From a virus: a stretch of 43,784 nt of DNA. The stretch lies in IMG/VR virus record IMGVR_UViG_3300044447_000008, positions 1 to 43,784 of that record, one strand, 5' to 3'. Position 1 is the stretch's first letter; the number at the start of each line of letters is the position of its first letter. The translations under genes and the position numbers were made by a program. Below, in pieces: positions 20,091 through 29,689 of the stretch. The notes beneath the pieces are model-generated. The model made no database searches, had not been told where the DNA came from, and saw only the letters and a list, made by a program, of their open reading frames with translations.

Positions 20091-20385
20091 CTCTCCTCCG
20101 GTTCTGTGCATTGTGGAGTAACCGCATCGGCCACCACGTCTCGATGACGTACGCCGCGAACAGTACGAAGGTGATCGGCCTCTTACCTGGCCAGTCATCC
20201 CAGATCTGATTCATCAGCACCAACGCGAACAGCGCGGCGAGGTTGACGTACACCGCCATCAAAAAACGCCCGGCCTCCCTTGTGGACCACGCCCCGCCCG
20301 TGACAATCCAGTACCGGACAACGAACGTGATACACCCGAGCAAGCCGATTCCCGTGATGAATGCCATGACGCTCTGGTATGTCAC
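20068..20385 (-). CDS. Membrane protein in lysis cassette
   Basis: 105 aa from GTG 20385 (GTGA overlap). Three hydrophobic segments (VMAFITGIGLLGCITFVVRY; FLMAVYVNLAALFALVLMN; ITFVLFAAYVIETWW) and a basic, Arg/Asn-rich tail. Proteins like this neighbour holins in many actinophages and may be a second holin or a lysis regulator. Its end overlaps the holin gene by 23 bases. Confidence 0.7.
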   Translation of the reverse strand: MTYQSVMAFITGIGLLGCITFVVRYWIVTGGAWSTREAGRFLMAVYVNLAALFALVLMNQIWDDWPGKRPITFVLFAAYVIETWWPMRLLHNAQNRRRDGRKADS

Positions 20386-20582
20386 CGCCGCCTCACCCCC
20401 AGAGCGTTCATGATGGTCGGCGCCAGGTTGTCCTCACGCAGGATCTTGGCCGTACGCCGCTCGAGATGTTGGACCCGCTCATCATCACGGGTGACCGCCT
20501 CCAGCCGATCCCGCGCCTCGAGGACGTCTTGCGACGGCTCACGCTGTCGCCACGGCATCAGTCGCCTCCACCATGCGCTCAT
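20382..20582 (-). CDS. Small helical hypothetical protein in lysis cassette
   Basis: 66 aa from ATG 20582 (ATGA overlap). Trp/Arg-rich start (MSAWWRRLMPWRQRE) that may attach to the membrane, then a charged helix (RLEAVTRDDERVQHLERRTA) and LREDNLAPTIMNALGVRRR. This is a common actinophage lysis-region ORF of unknown role. Confidence 0.7.
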   Translation of the reverse strand: MSAWWRRLMPWRQREPSQDVLEARDRLEAVTRDDERVQHLERRTAKILREDNLAPTIMNALGVRRR

Positions 20583-20863
20583 CGGTGCTCCGATCCGGCG
20601 CCGCTCCTGCTGGCGCCGCTCCTGCTGGCGGCCTTCAAGTCTTCCAGCAGTCGGGTGTTCAGCTCGCCCTGCTTGAGTAGCTTGTCGAACTGCTCATCCC
20701 GCTTGGCCAGCGTGGCCTTGTAGTAGGTGATCTGGTCGTCTCGGTCCTTCAAACGCTCTCTGTGCATCCACCACGGCACTAGCCGGCCGAGGAACACGAG
20801 CATGAAGAACACGCTCACCAGTCCCCACGGCCCGTAGACGCCCAGGGGGATGCCGTCGATCAC
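20579..20863 (-). CDS. Membrane-anchored coiled-coil protein
   Basis: 94 aa from GTG 20863 (GTGA overlap with the endolysin). One N-terminal membrane helix (WGLVSVFFMLVFLGRLVPWW), then a long charged helix (HRERLKDRDDQITYYKATLA, KRDEQFDKLLKQGELNTRLL). It has the architecture of a small i-spanin or an anchored regulator, though the host envelope has no outer membrane of the E. coli kind. The C-terminus has a repeated ASRSGA. Confidence 0.7.
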   Translation of the reverse strand: MIDGIPLGVYGPWGLVSVFFMLVFLGRLVPWWMHRERLKDRDDQITYYKATLAKRDEQFDKLLKQGELNTRLLEDLKAASRSGASRSGAGSEHR

Positions 20864-21888
20864 GGCGTAGCGTCAGGCGCCAGGCCGCCGGCGAACGCAT
20901 CGCGCACAGCCGCCTCCACATCCTCGCGGGTCATCGCGTCGGCCGGCAGACGCGACACGATCGCGTCCACAATGGCCGGGACGATGGCCGGGACGGTGGC
21001 CGTCACGCCGGCGGCTGCGGCCTGCTTGATGGCCTCCAATTCGGCCGGGTCGATGTCCACCTTGGCCGCGATCGCCTTAACCGCCGTGGTGATAGCGGCC
21101 AGCTGATCGCGCATCAGCTGCAATCGGTAGTGAACGGACTGCTTTTCGCCGCCGTCAAGCAGCGTGTACGCAACATCGGTGCTGGTCGTATCGTCCCAGG
21201 CCATACCATCATCTCCTTTTGGTGTCGTCCCAGCGGGACGGGTGAGCGCAAGCAGCTGCTCGCGCGAGAGTCGGCTGACGTTGAGGTCCACCTTGTTCCC
21301 GAGGCCACCCGCATCGCCCCGCGAAGTGAACTGCAGGATCGTGGCCTCAGGCCACCCGCCATATACGGGCACCCACCACGAGGCCGGGATTCGCCCGGCG
21401 ACCGCGGCCGGGTCGTCCGGCACAGTGTCCGCGTCTGCGGTCAGGTAGTGGCTGTGCCACAGGTACGGGGTCAGGTCAGCACCGCGGAACCCGCCCGTAC
21501 GCGGCCACCACCACCCACCCGAGTAGATCAGGAACGGGTGACCACCGGTCAATCTTTGCCACTCGCTGGCCCAGGCGCGCATCTGTGGCCCGTAGCCGTC
21601 ATCCTCGCAGTCGAGCTGGATGAGCATGCCGGCCGGGCCACCTGCGGCCACCACGTGGCGGTGAAACCATCGCGCCTGCGCCGCGCCGTCGGCCGCGGTG
21701 AGCCAGTGGTACGCACCTGGTATCAGGCCGGCGGCGCGGGCGGCGCGGATCCAGTCGTCACCCAGGTCCCGCACGTAGCCGGTGCCCTGCGTCAGCTTGA
21801 TTGCAGCGAACGAGTAGCCCTGCGAACGCAGCAGCGGAAAAGACAAACCCGCCTGGTATCCATCGTGGACATCAACGCCGTACAGCAT
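20860..21888 (-). CDS. Endolysin, GH25 muramidase
   Basis: 342 aa from ATG 21888 behind GGAGG. GH25 lysozyme domain in residues 1-205: YGVDVHDGYQ with the first Asp, AAIKLTQGTGY, and LIQLDCEDDGYG with the catalytic Asp/Glu pair, then IYSGGWWW and ATILQFTSRG at the end of the fold. The tail is helical and Ala-rich (ITTAVKAIAAKVDID; TVPAIVPAIVDAIVSRL), without a known cell-wall-binding module. No signal peptide, so it needs the holin. It cleaves the MurNAc-GlcNAc bond of peptidoglycan. Confidence 0.92.
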   Translation of the reverse strand: MLYGVDVHDGYQAGLSFPLLRSQGYSFAAIKLTQGTGYVRDLGDDWIRAARAAGLIPGAYHWLTAADGAAQARWFHRHVVAAGGPAGMLIQLDCEDDGYGPQMRAWASEWQRLTGGHPFLIYSGGWWWPRTGGFRGADLTPYLWHSHYLTADADTVPDDPAAVAGRIPASWWVPVYGGWPEATILQFTSRGDAGGLGNKVDLNVSRLSREQLLALTRPAGTTPKGDDGMAWDDTTSTDVAYTLLDGGEKQSVHYRLQLMRDQLAAITTAVKAIAAKVDIDPAELEAIKQAAAAGVTATVPAIVPAIVDAIVSRLPADAMTREDVEAAVRDAFAGGLAPDATP

Positions 21889-21920
21889 CGGGACGCACCT
21901 CCTGTCGGTTGGTGATCACG

Positions 21921-24443
21921 CTACGTTGTCCACGGGCCGAACGTCGACGTGCCATTCACGGCGACGGTCAACACCCGATACTCGTACGGCACCCCCCCCA
22001 CCGCCTTCCAGTCGTTATGGGTGGCTCCCGCGGCCAGCCCGGTGGCCACCCGCACGCCGGCACTCGCGTTGGCGGGACGCAAGTACACATCGTCCACATA
22101 GGCCGCATCGGTGGCCGCCGGCGTCGATCCGACACCCATCGCCACCGCGACCTTGCCGGCCGTCCCTGGCGGTGTGCCTGTGACCTGCCCCCACAGCCAC
22201 ACGCCGGCCACCGCGGGTACGGCGGCGCTGGTGGAGCTGATGTAGACACCCGCCGCCGTGTACCAATGCAAGAAAATGCGGCCGGGCTTGAGTGCCGTGT
22301 CTAGCCGTATCCACCCGTCGGCCGTGTAATCAAGCAGCGGATCAATGATCTGAGATGCGAACTCTGCATATATGTCGCTCGATACGCCGTTGGGGACCAC
22401 ACGACAAGACCATGACCCGGTATGCGCCTGCGTGTTCACCCGCGTGAGGGCGGCGTTGACGCCATTCCAGCCAGTCAGGGCCGTTTCAAACGTCGGGTTC
22501 GGGTTCAGGCTGCCTACGGTGGACCCGCGCCGATACACGTCGTTGGACGCCACCGCGGGCCGGCCACCCGACGGGGCCGGGTTGGTGACCGCCACCGCGA
22601 TCCAGCCCGACGCAGGCACCGGCGTGGCAACAAGAGTCGCCGTGTCCGGGGCCAAAAACGACACCGTGACATTGCGGCTTTGGATCGCCGACGGCAGGCC
22701 CTCGTTGTTCGCGGTCTGCACTGTGACCGTGTACGCGCCACCATTGAGCAGGGTGTACGGCACAGTTTTAGTGAGCACCCCACCCGCGACCCAACCACTG
22801 TCGTACAGCTGCCCGCCGGCGGTGATGGACAACGTGACCCGGTATGCGGTCTGCTCCGCGGCCGTCCACGTGACGGTGACCGAGTCGCCGGTGAGGACCG
22901 CGGCCGGGGCCGGCGACGTGATCGCGGGGTTGACCAATGTGGACGCGATGACGACCAAGGCGTCACTGTAGCCGCTCGCCGTGGACGACTGGTCCCATAC
23001 CTTCACCTTGTACGTGTGCGGCGCATCGGTGCCGGCACCCCACGCGGCGGCCAGGGTCCGCGCCGTGGTACCCGACGTGTTCTGAACTTCCGCCGGCTGC
23101 CACGTCGCATCGCTGGCCCGGAAATACGACACTGCACCGGCGCCGATCTGCCGCGAAATGGCGTACGCCGATTGCGTGTCCCCCGGGTCGGAGTCCGCAA
23201 AATTCCAGTCCAGCAGCAGCGTCGCGGCGACGTCGTACGGCTGGCCCGAGGTCACCGCCCACGTGGGCGTGAACGGCGCGTACGTCAGGCTCTGCGCGGT
23301 GTGGACGATGGTGTTCGGAGCGCCGGCGTGAGCCGTGTACACGTCGTGTTTGGCGTCGGACCACGACCCGCGCCGCACGCCCCACTCCTGGCCTGTAGAG
23401 CCGAGCACAGCCGTGGCGACAACGGTGGCCCAGCTCGTCCACACGCCGGTCGCCCGCACATAGTCCGTGTAGTACAGCACCGTTGTTGAGGTGCCGATTG
23501 CATACACCCGAACATCGCGCGTCACCCAGTTGTAGCTCAGGCTCGTGTGCCGGATCACGCCGGTCGGGTGCAGCGGCGTTTGCCGGATCACGGTGCTCGA
23601 GTTGGCCCGGTCGCGTTCGACCAACAGCACCGTGTCGGTGGTGACCGCATTCGGAACCGCGACGCAGAACTCGTTGCCGGTCCACCGCGCCGCCGTGTAC
23701 TCCCGCGCCGCCATGCCCGGACCGATTAGCTCCTGCGCCTGCGTCGGACCTGACCAACCGCCGCCGTTCCATGCGCATTTGACGATCATCAGACGGTCCC
23801 GGCCGAACGCCACCCACAGATGCGGCGCCCCCGACGACTTGCCGTCACCCTGATGCTCTATGTCGATCGACGGCCCCACCCGCCCCGTGCCCGGGTATGA
23901 CCAGCCGTGAGTGCCGGACACCATGAGGTGGTTCACGCCCGGGACACCGGCGTTGTTGAAGTACACGCCAAGCACCTGCACGCCGCTGGTTGCGGTGGTG
24001 CCAATCGCGATGGCGGCGAACACCTGGCCGGCACTAACCACCACCTGGAGATCCATGCCGCCGTATATCGAACCGGCCACGCCACCATTGCCCACCACCG
24101 CGACAAGGATTTCAGCCGACCAGACCCCTGCCGGGAGGTACATCCTGCGGAGGTAGATACGGTCCTGTGATGCCTCGTTTGTGCGGTAGCACCAATAGAG
24201 ATAGTGGTCGTTGGTAACGAAGATGCTTCCGGCATCGACCACGTTGGCGCGCACATCGGAGGTGCGGGCCGTCCACGCCGCCCATGGTGAATCCGAGTAG
24301 AAAAGCTGAAACGTGTCCGCCGTCGACGTTTTCACCAACGCGTACAGACGCGCGACCCCAGCGCCGATCATCTCCGTGTCTACGCGGGTGTTGCCCGGAT
24401 AGGCCAACGGTGAGGCGTTGGTGGTGGTGGTGATCGTGGCCAT
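21921..24443 (-). CDS. Tail tip / receptor-binding protein with Ig/FN3-like domains
   Basis: 840 aa from ATG 24443 behind GGAGG. The first about 400 residues look like a beta-propeller: repeating strands with YLYWCYRTNEAS, HLWVAFGRDRLMIVK and DVYTAHAGAPN. Then come Ig/FN3-type modules (YDVAATLLLDWNFADSDPGD; PAPAAVLTGDSVTVTW), and last a carbohydrate-binding-like sandwich (FETALTGWNGVNAALTRV; AHTGSWSCRVVPNGVS). Likely binds the host surface. Last structural gene before lysis. Confidence 0.75.
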   Translation of the reverse strand: MATITTTTNASPLAYPGNTRVDTEMIGAGVARLYALVKTSTADTFQLFYSDSPWAAWTARTSDVRANVVDAGSIFVTNDHYLYWCYRTNEASQDRIYLRRMYLPAGVWSAEILVAVVGNGGVAGSIYGGMDLQVVVSAGQVFAAIAIGTTATSGVQVLGVYFNNAGVPGVNHLMVSGTHGWSYPGTGRVGPSIDIEHQGDGKSSGAPHLWVAFGRDRLMIVKCAWNGGGWSGPTQAQELIGPGMAAREYTAARWTGNEFCVAVPNAVTTDTVLLVERDRANSSTVIRQTPLHPTGVIRHTSLSYNWVTRDVRVYAIGTSTTVLYYTDYVRATGVWTSWATVVATAVLGSTGQEWGVRRGSWSDAKHDVYTAHAGAPNTIVHTAQSLTYAPFTPTWAVTSGQPYDVAATLLLDWNFADSDPGDTQSAYAISRQIGAGAVSYFRASDATWQPAEVQNTSGTTARTLAAAWGAGTDAPHTYKVKVWDQSSTASGYSDALVVIASTLVNPAITSPAPAAVLTGDSVTVTWTAAEQTAYRVTLSITAGGQLYDSGWVAGGVLTKTVPYTLLNGGAYTVTVQTANNEGLPSAIQSRNVTVSFLAPDTATLVATPVPASGWIAVAVTNPAPSGGRPAVASNDVYRRGSTVGSLNPNPTFETALTGWNGVNAALTRVNTQAHTGSWSCRVVPNGVSSDIYAEFASQIIDPLLDYTADGWIRLDTALKPGRIFLHWYTAAGVYISSTSAAVPAVAGVWLWGQVTGTPPGTAGKVAVAMGVGSTPAATDAAYVDDVYLRPANASAGVRVATGLAAGATHNDWKAVGGVPYEYRVLTVAVNGTSTFGPWTT

Positions 24444-24452
24444 CGTTGCCTC

Positions 24453-24611
24453 CTACTCTGTCTTTGCGGAATTCCGGGCCCAGTCAGGGATGGTGGGCGG
24501 CTTCGCTTGCTTCTCCTTGTCCTTCTCCTTCGGATCGTTTACGTCCTTATCATCGGGCCCGTAACATTCGGCCCCGTCCACGTGGTACGTCTTCACTCGG
24601 ACTCTCCTCAT
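24453..24611 (-). CDS. Small charged hypothetical protein
   Basis: 52 aa from ATG 24611 in ATGA overlap with the preceding tail gene, stop TAG at 24453. Highly charged and Lys-rich (DKDVNDPKEKDKEKQAKPPT), with a basic start (MRRVRVKTYHVDG). The end contains the GGAGG site of the next gene. Small ORFs of this kind sit between minor tail genes in actinophages; role unknown. Confidence 0.6.
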   Translation of the reverse strand: MRRVRVKTYHVDGAECYGPDDKDVNDPKEKDKEKQAKPPTIPDWARNSAKTE

Positions 24612-25891
24612 GTCACCGCGGTTGCGAACGCGAAGTCTCCCGCCGTGCCGACGTCACGCACGACCAGTCCACGCACGTGGCTCGCGTCCGCGTAATGGTT
24701 CCCGGACCCCGACGCGTTCGTAAGGAGCTGTATCGAAATGTCGGTGGTCAAGTTCCCGGCCGCCGTCCGCCGAAGGTAAGCCGGGCCGGGAGTTATGCCC
24801 CGCACCTCACCTTGTGCCTGCGGACCCCACCAATAGTCCCACCACACCGTGCCGGTGCCGGCAACGTTTCCCTTGTGGACGAAAAAGTTTCCTGAACATG
24901 CAGCTGTAGCAGACTGGAAGCCGCCGAAAAGTTCGAGGCTGTACGCCCGGCCGCTTTCAAACACCAAGCTATTGATTGTCAACGTGATGATTTTGGCGCT
25001 GAACGGCGCCCCCGCCACAGTGTTAGCTGACGCGCTGTTGCTGTAAGTCCAATGGACGATGCCCTTGCCAGGGTCACCGCCGACAGAAACGTTTCCACCA
25101 TTTAGCCGCTCAAACGTCGCTCCGTTCAGCGCACGGAACGTCGCACCACTGTCTATGCGTTCGGTGGTGCCACTTGAAAAGTAGGAAACCACGCCGTCAG
25201 TGTGCGCAACCCAGGTGCCCCGAAAGAATGTGTCGGCGTTGTCCAAGATGATCTGTGGGACCGTCGAATAGACATGGATGTGACTATCTTTGAAGATTGT
25301 CCATCCGACCCCAGGAGTATCGGTTCCAAAGAGATTCGTCTGAAAATTCGCCTTTACGTCAGCGACCCCCGCCGACGCGGGATTGTTGGGAACCGGGTAC
25401 TTCACGCTACCGAATAGCAGCGTCTTAGCCTGCGCGAGACCATCCAGGTTGTTTGAGGTGCCGATAAAGAAATAGCCGAGCTCGTCATACGGCGCATTTC
25501 TGTCCGTGACGTAGAACAGCAACGCCTCCAAAATGTTGTACGCCTGCAGCTCCGGCGGCGTGTCGGCGCCCGCTTCGATGCGGTGGTCCCCCACGTGGGC
25601 CTCGATCGGCCACACGAGGTTTCGGCGAGTGAACGTGCCGACGATCGTCCAATCCACACCGACCCGCACCAACCCAACCCGGTCGCCCTCATCGATGGTG
25701 ATGTCCCCGAACACCTTCACCGGCGACACCTGCGCCGACCCATCGAACACAACCAGCGCCGTTGTCGCCCCGGTCCGCGACGCGACAGTACCGGCCGCGG
25801 TGCCCGTCACATTCGGCCCCGGCCTCACCTCGGCGAGCCGCTCATTGATCCGCTCATCTATGAGGTCAACGAGACCCTGTGGCAGGCTCAT
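24608..25891 (-). CDS. Minor tail protein / baseplate fibre with beta-structure
   Basis: 427 aa from ATG 25891 (ATGA overlap). The N-terminus has a baseplate-attachment look (SLPQGLVDLIDERINERLAE) with an OB-like barrel (VSPVKVFGDITIDEGDRVGL, VRVGVDWTIVGTFTRR). The middle has short imperfect repeats (GATFRALNGATFERLNGGNV) suggesting a trimeric beta-helix. The C-terminus is a beta-sandwich (GIVHWTYSNSASANTVAGAP, YSLELFGGF). Common as a minor tail protein in actinophages. Confidence 0.7.
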   Translation of the reverse strand: MSLPQGLVDLIDERINERLAEVRPGPNVTGTAAGTVASRTGATTALVVFDGSAQVSPVKVFGDITIDEGDRVGLVRVGVDWTIVGTFTRRNLVWPIEAHVGDHRIEAGADTPPELQAYNILEALLFYVTDRNAPYDELGYFFIGTSNNLDGLAQAKTLLFGSVKYPVPNNPASAGVADVKANFQTNLFGTDTPGVGWTIFKDSHIHVYSTVPQIILDNADTFFRGTWVAHTDGVVSYFSSGTTERIDSGATFRALNGATFERLNGGNVSVGGDPGKGIVHWTYSNSASANTVAGAPFSAKIITLTINSLVFESGRAYSLELFGGFQSATAACSGNFFVHKGNVAGTGTVWWDYWWGPQAQGEVRGITPGPAYLRRTAAGNLTTDISIQLLTNASGSGNHYADASHVRGLVVRDVGTAGDFAFATAVT

Positions 25892-27015
25892 AGGAACGTC
25901 CAACTGTGGCTCATGTTGTCTCCATTCAACGGCAGCGTCCACTGTGTACCGAGCACCTCGACGGACGGGCCGACATCGGGATCGTCAACGGTCATCCGGT
26001 CAAAATGCCAATGCAGCGGATTCGGCGACGTCGGAACCGCGAGCGAGGTCTTGATCTGCGTGTCGGCGTCAATCGTCACCTGCGCCTGCGCCACGAGCGT
26101 GGCATGGTCGGCGGCCTCCAAATTCAGAATCCGGGTGATGACGCGCCCACCGCGGCCCTCCACGCTGGTGTCGCCTGCGAACTCGTTCACGAACGTGTAG
26201 ATGCCGTTGCCCTCCACCGGCGCCGCGCCGTCAATGTTGTTGGAGCGCACCGCAACCCACCGGTTCGGGGCCTCGAAAAAGTCCCGTTCCAACACGCGGG
26301 CCGGGTCCATCATCGCCGTATGCACATCGGCGTTGTACAACCACTCAGAGGTGCGTTGCATCGGCGACAGGTACGGCTGCACCCTCAGACGGCCATCCCA
26401 ATCCGACCAGATGCCCTGATAGCCAATCGCTGCCAACAGATCGTTGACGATCGTCAACCACCGGTTGTTGGGATCGATCGGCCAATTCCGCGGCGCCGGC
26501 AAGACACTCGACGCACGCGACTGGTCGATCACATAAGCGGTGTAGCCCTGCGCCGCCAGGATGTCCTCCACAGCCTCCAGATAGGACGCTCCGGTGTCGA
26601 CAGAGAACGACTCGCCGACCGGGGACCGCAGCCCGTGAAGGATGTCGTAGCCGGCCACCGCGTACGTCACAGGATCGTCGGCCAGGTCCCGTTTCGGGGT
26701 GCTTGTGAAGTAGGCGCCGAGGTTGAATCGGGCCGTGATAACGCCATCGGTGATAGTCATGTACGGGCGGATGATGGCCCGCCCCCACGCCAGCTCGCGG
26801 GAGAGGCCCACCGAACACGTGCCGTGCAGATCGGAGTACGCCGCCCGGGACACCGACCCGCCGGCGAAGTCGGCACTGATGTCGTCGAGAACCTGTAGCG
26901 ACTGGTCTAGCAGCTCACACCCGGCCCCGACTGTGATGCCGGCCGCGTCGCGGATCAGGCCCACCACCTGCGCCGCGGTGAGGCCGGCGCGGACAGGGTC
27001 GATCGGTGGTTGCAT
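25888..27015 (-). CDS. Minor tail protein (tail hub / Tal-like)
   Basis: 375 aa from ATG 27015. Beta-rich with features of tail-hub or tail-associated proteins: ISADFAGGSVSRAAYSDLHG, PVTYAVAGYDILHGLRSPVG, WLTIVNDLLAAIGYQGIWSD and DWDGRLRVQPYLSP. Family memory links this pattern to actinophage proteins directly after the distal tail protein, which build the cap of the tail tube. Confidence 0.75.
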   Translation of the reverse strand: MQPPIDPVRAGLTAAQVVGLIRDAAGITVGAGCELLDQSLQVLDDISADFAGGSVSRAAYSDLHGTCSVGLSRELAWGRAIIRPYMTITDGVITARFNLGAYFTSTPKRDLADDPVTYAVAGYDILHGLRSPVGESFSVDTGASYLEAVEDILAAQGYTAYVIDQSRASSVLPAPRNWPIDPNNRWLTIVNDLLAAIGYQGIWSDWDGRLRVQPYLSPMQRTSEWLYNADVHTAMMDPARVLERDFFEAPNRWVAVRSNNIDGAAPVEGNGIYTFVNEFAGDTSVEGRGGRVITRILNLEAADHATLVAQAQVTIDADTQIKTSLAVPTSPNPLHWHFDRMTVDDPDVGPSVEVLGTQWTLPLNGDNMSHSWTFL

Positions 27016-27018
27016 GCG

Positions 27019-27393
27019 CTACACACCCTCGTCCACGGACACGACCCGCAGTGTGATGCTGACGTCGTACAGGGCCGGGTCCTTCGCCTCTATCGGCGCC
27101 ACGGCGTAGTACACCCCGAAGAACCTCTGCCCACGATGGTCACGTGCCTGGATGGGCAGGTTCTTCCACGCGCGCAGCTGCGTGACCGTGGCCAGCGACA
27201 CATCCCGCAGCGTGAACGCGAACTGGCCCCGCTCGCCCTCGGTCGCCACCGACCGTTGCCGGCCGCCGCCATAGGTGCGAACCTTGCCGTCCATATCGTG
27301 CAGCTGCGGCCGGCCGTCACCGGTCCACGCGGAGATCGCCTCACCCGTGTCCAGACGGTTGAGCCAAAGCTTGTTAAGCGTGAGAGTGGCCAT
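27019..27393 (-). CDS. Distal tail-like protein
   Basis: 124 aa from ATG 27393, starting immediately after the tape-measure stop. An all-beta small protein (LTLNKLWLNRLDTGEAISAW, SVATEGERGQFAFTLRDVSL, DVSITLRVVSVDEGV). Position and fold pattern match Dit-type or adjacent minor tail proteins that connect the tube to the tip. Confidence 0.65.
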   Translation of the reverse strand: MATLTLNKLWLNRLDTGEAISAWTGDGRPQLHDMDGKVRTYGGGRQRSVATEGERGQFAFTLRDVSLATVTQLRAWKNLPIQARDHRGQRFFGVYYAVAPIEAKDPALYDVSITLRVVSVDEGV

Positions 27394-29682
27394 CTACCGT
27401 GCCCTTCCGAGCTGCCGTGCGAACCCCATCGAACCGTTGATTTCGGCACCCACACCCGGCGCGATGCGTTCCACCGCGCCGATCAGCTTCTCAAGCAGCT
27501 CCGCGATACGGCCGACGCCAGACGATCCACTACCGCCCGCGAAACCACCGGCCGCGGGCAAGTCGCCGGCGGCGTCCTGACGGATGAGCCCGAACCCGAA
27601 CCGGCGGGCAACATCCGCGAGGATGGCCGTGGACCGTGTGCGCTTCGTTGTCGCGAGGGGGATGTACGCCTCCCCGCCGGTCTCGTCCTCACCCCACACA
27701 CGCCACGTGCCGGCCTTGACCACCTGGGCCACGTGCTGCTCAATCCCGCCGCCGGCAAAGGATCGGGCGACGCCACCGTTAGCGAAGGACCGGAGCACGC
27801 CGCCGTCGGCCATGCCACGCTCCACCCGGTCGAGCTGTTTGAGCATGTTGGATAGCTGGTTGGACCCCGACACGCTCACAACGACATTGCTTTTAACATC
27901 CTCAGGGATGCGGAACAACGCATCGGCGAGCTTGATGATTTCATCCTTGTTCTTGCCCGTCGCCGACGTGTTTTTGATCGCCTCGTCTTTGAACTTCGCC
28001 AACAGCGTTGCCGCCTCGGCCGCCGAGTGACCATTCTCCTGATACTTCAAAGCAGCGTCGACGGACTTCTGTGCGCTGCGTTCCAATTCGACCCGGTTCT
28101 CAGACGACGCCAACGACATGCCGTCAATCGACTTGCCGCCCTCTTCGAACGTGTCCTTCAGCCGGTCGATGGCCTGCCGCGCCTCCAACACGGCCTCATC
28201 CGCGGTCAGCATCTTGCCGTTCAACTCGTCCCAAACGTCCATTAGGGACTTGCCCTTTTCGGCCGCGTCCTGCGATGCGTCACCGAGCTTGCCCGTCGCC
28301 CGCTCGGCCTCCGCCATAGCGTTGGCATACTTCGGCATCAGCTTTTCAGCCTCGTCCGCCGTCAGCTTGCCCGCCTGCATAAGCCGGAAGAACGCCGCCC
28401 GCGCGGCCTCCAAGTTGCCGTTGCGTACCAGGTCGGCAAGCTGGTTATCCACGCCCTGGATGCGTTCCTGCGCATCGCCAAAACTCCGCCCCGGCAATGC
28501 GTCGTTCAATTGGCGCAGCCCCGGAATGGCACCCTCTATGGCACGGGCTATCCCGTTGACACCGTCCCCGGCAAGGGCCGCGTCGTCTCTAAACCCTGCG
28601 AGGTCCTTGCCGAACAGTCGGGCCAGCTCGCCCGAAATTTCGTTCTCCTTGCCCAGGTGTTGGATCGAGTCGGCGAGGCCCTCAATGTCCGTGGCGTGGC
28701 CCGCAAACGAGTCAATGGCCTGCGCAGCGATGACCATGCCGGTGATCGCCAACCCGGCCCGGGTCGCGCGCTTGGTGGTGCCGTCGAGGCCGACACCCAG
28801 CACACCCTGTACCGCCGCCCATGCCTTGGTGACACCTATCACCGTGCCGATGACGAGGGCCATGGACGCGATCGAACCGACGAGCGGCACCAGCCATGCC
28901 TGATTTTTGATTCCAAATTGGAGGATGTCGTTCAGCATCGGCATGAGCTTCGCGCCGACCATTTCCTGAAAGTTTCCCCATGCCACCCGTGCCTTGTCCG
29001 CAGGGCTAGCGGCGGCTTCAGCGGCGCCGCCGAACTGCGTGGTCAGCTCGCCGAGGATGACCTTCTGAGCGCCCATGACGTCGCCGGTCTCCACCATGGT
29101 TTTGATGGATTCCTTCTGCTGATCGGTGAGCTGAATACCCGCCTTCTTGAGCGCGGTGAGCCCACCGATCGGATCATTCAAAGCCTTACCCACCAACAGG
29201 GTTGCGGCCTGCAAGTCGGTACCCAACGCGGCCGACAGGTTCAGGGCCGCCTCAGTCCCTTGGTTGAAAATGTCATTGCCCTTGCCCGCCTCGTTGCGGA
29301 CCTTCGTGAACGTGAGCAACACGTTCTCAGAACTCTGGATTACCTCATCGTCCACACCGGACAGATTGGAGAGGTCCCCGGCGAGGTCGCTAATCTGGCT
29401 CCCCGTGATTTTTGCCTGGTTGCCGGTCGACTTCAACGCCGCCTCAGTCAGGCGGGTAACCTTCGCCGCTTCCTGCGCCTCGGCGAATGCGCCCTTGAAA
29501 AAGTCGACCACGACGGTCGCAGCGATACCGAGACCGATGCCCGTCATGAGCCCTTCGCCGAACTTCTTGCCCACCTGTTTCCCGACGGGCCCGACACCCA
29601 TCTCTGCCTTGGCTTTCAGCTCTCGCGGAAAGCCATCCATGTCCGGCCTGATTCGCACAAAGGCGTCGGCGAGAGTGCCCAC
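27394..29682 (-). CDS. Tape measure protein
   Basis: 762 aa from GTG 29682. Largest tail-region helical protein: N-terminal basic/amphipathic region (VRIRPDMDGFPRELKAKAEM), the TMP core (AAATVVVD-type helices; TRLTEAALKSTGNQAKITGS, SENVLLTFTKVRNEAGKG), a hydrophobic middle (LVPLVGSIASMALVIGTVIG) and a Gly-rich basic C-terminus with VWGEDETGGEAYIPLA. The length suggests a tail of about 110 nm by the usual 0.15 nm per residue rule (inference). Confidence 0.93.
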   Translation of the reverse strand: MGTLADAFVRIRPDMDGFPRELKAKAEMGVGPVGKQVGKKFGEGLMTGIGLGIAATVVVDFFKGAFAEAQEAAKVTRLTEAALKSTGNQAKITGSQISDLAGDLSNLSGVDDEVIQSSENVLLTFTKVRNEAGKGNDIFNQGTEAALNLSAALGTDLQAATLLVGKALNDPIGGLTALKKAGIQLTDQQKESIKTMVETGDVMGAQKVILGELTTQFGGAAEAAASPADKARVAWGNFQEMVGAKLMPMLNDILQFGIKNQAWLVPLVGSIASMALVIGTVIGVTKAWAAVQGVLGVGLDGTTKRATRAGLAITGMVIAAQAIDSFAGHATDIEGLADSIQHLGKENEISGELARLFGKDLAGFRDDAALAGDGVNGIARAIEGAIPGLRQLNDALPGRSFGDAQERIQGVDNQLADLVRNGNLEAARAAFFRLMQAGKLTADEAEKLMPKYANAMAEAERATGKLGDASQDAAEKGKSLMDVWDELNGKMLTADEAVLEARQAIDRLKDTFEEGGKSIDGMSLASSENRVELERSAQKSVDAALKYQENGHSAAEAATLLAKFKDEAIKNTSATGKNKDEIIKLADALFRIPEDVKSNVVVSVSGSNQLSNMLKQLDRVERGMADGGVLRSFANGGVARSFAGGGIEQHVAQVVKAGTWRVWGEDETGGEAYIPLATTKRTRSTAILADVARRFGFGLIRQDAAGDLPAAGGFAGGSGSSGVGRIAELLEKLIGAVERIAPGVGAEINGSMGFARQLGRAR

Positions 29683-29689
29683 TACATCC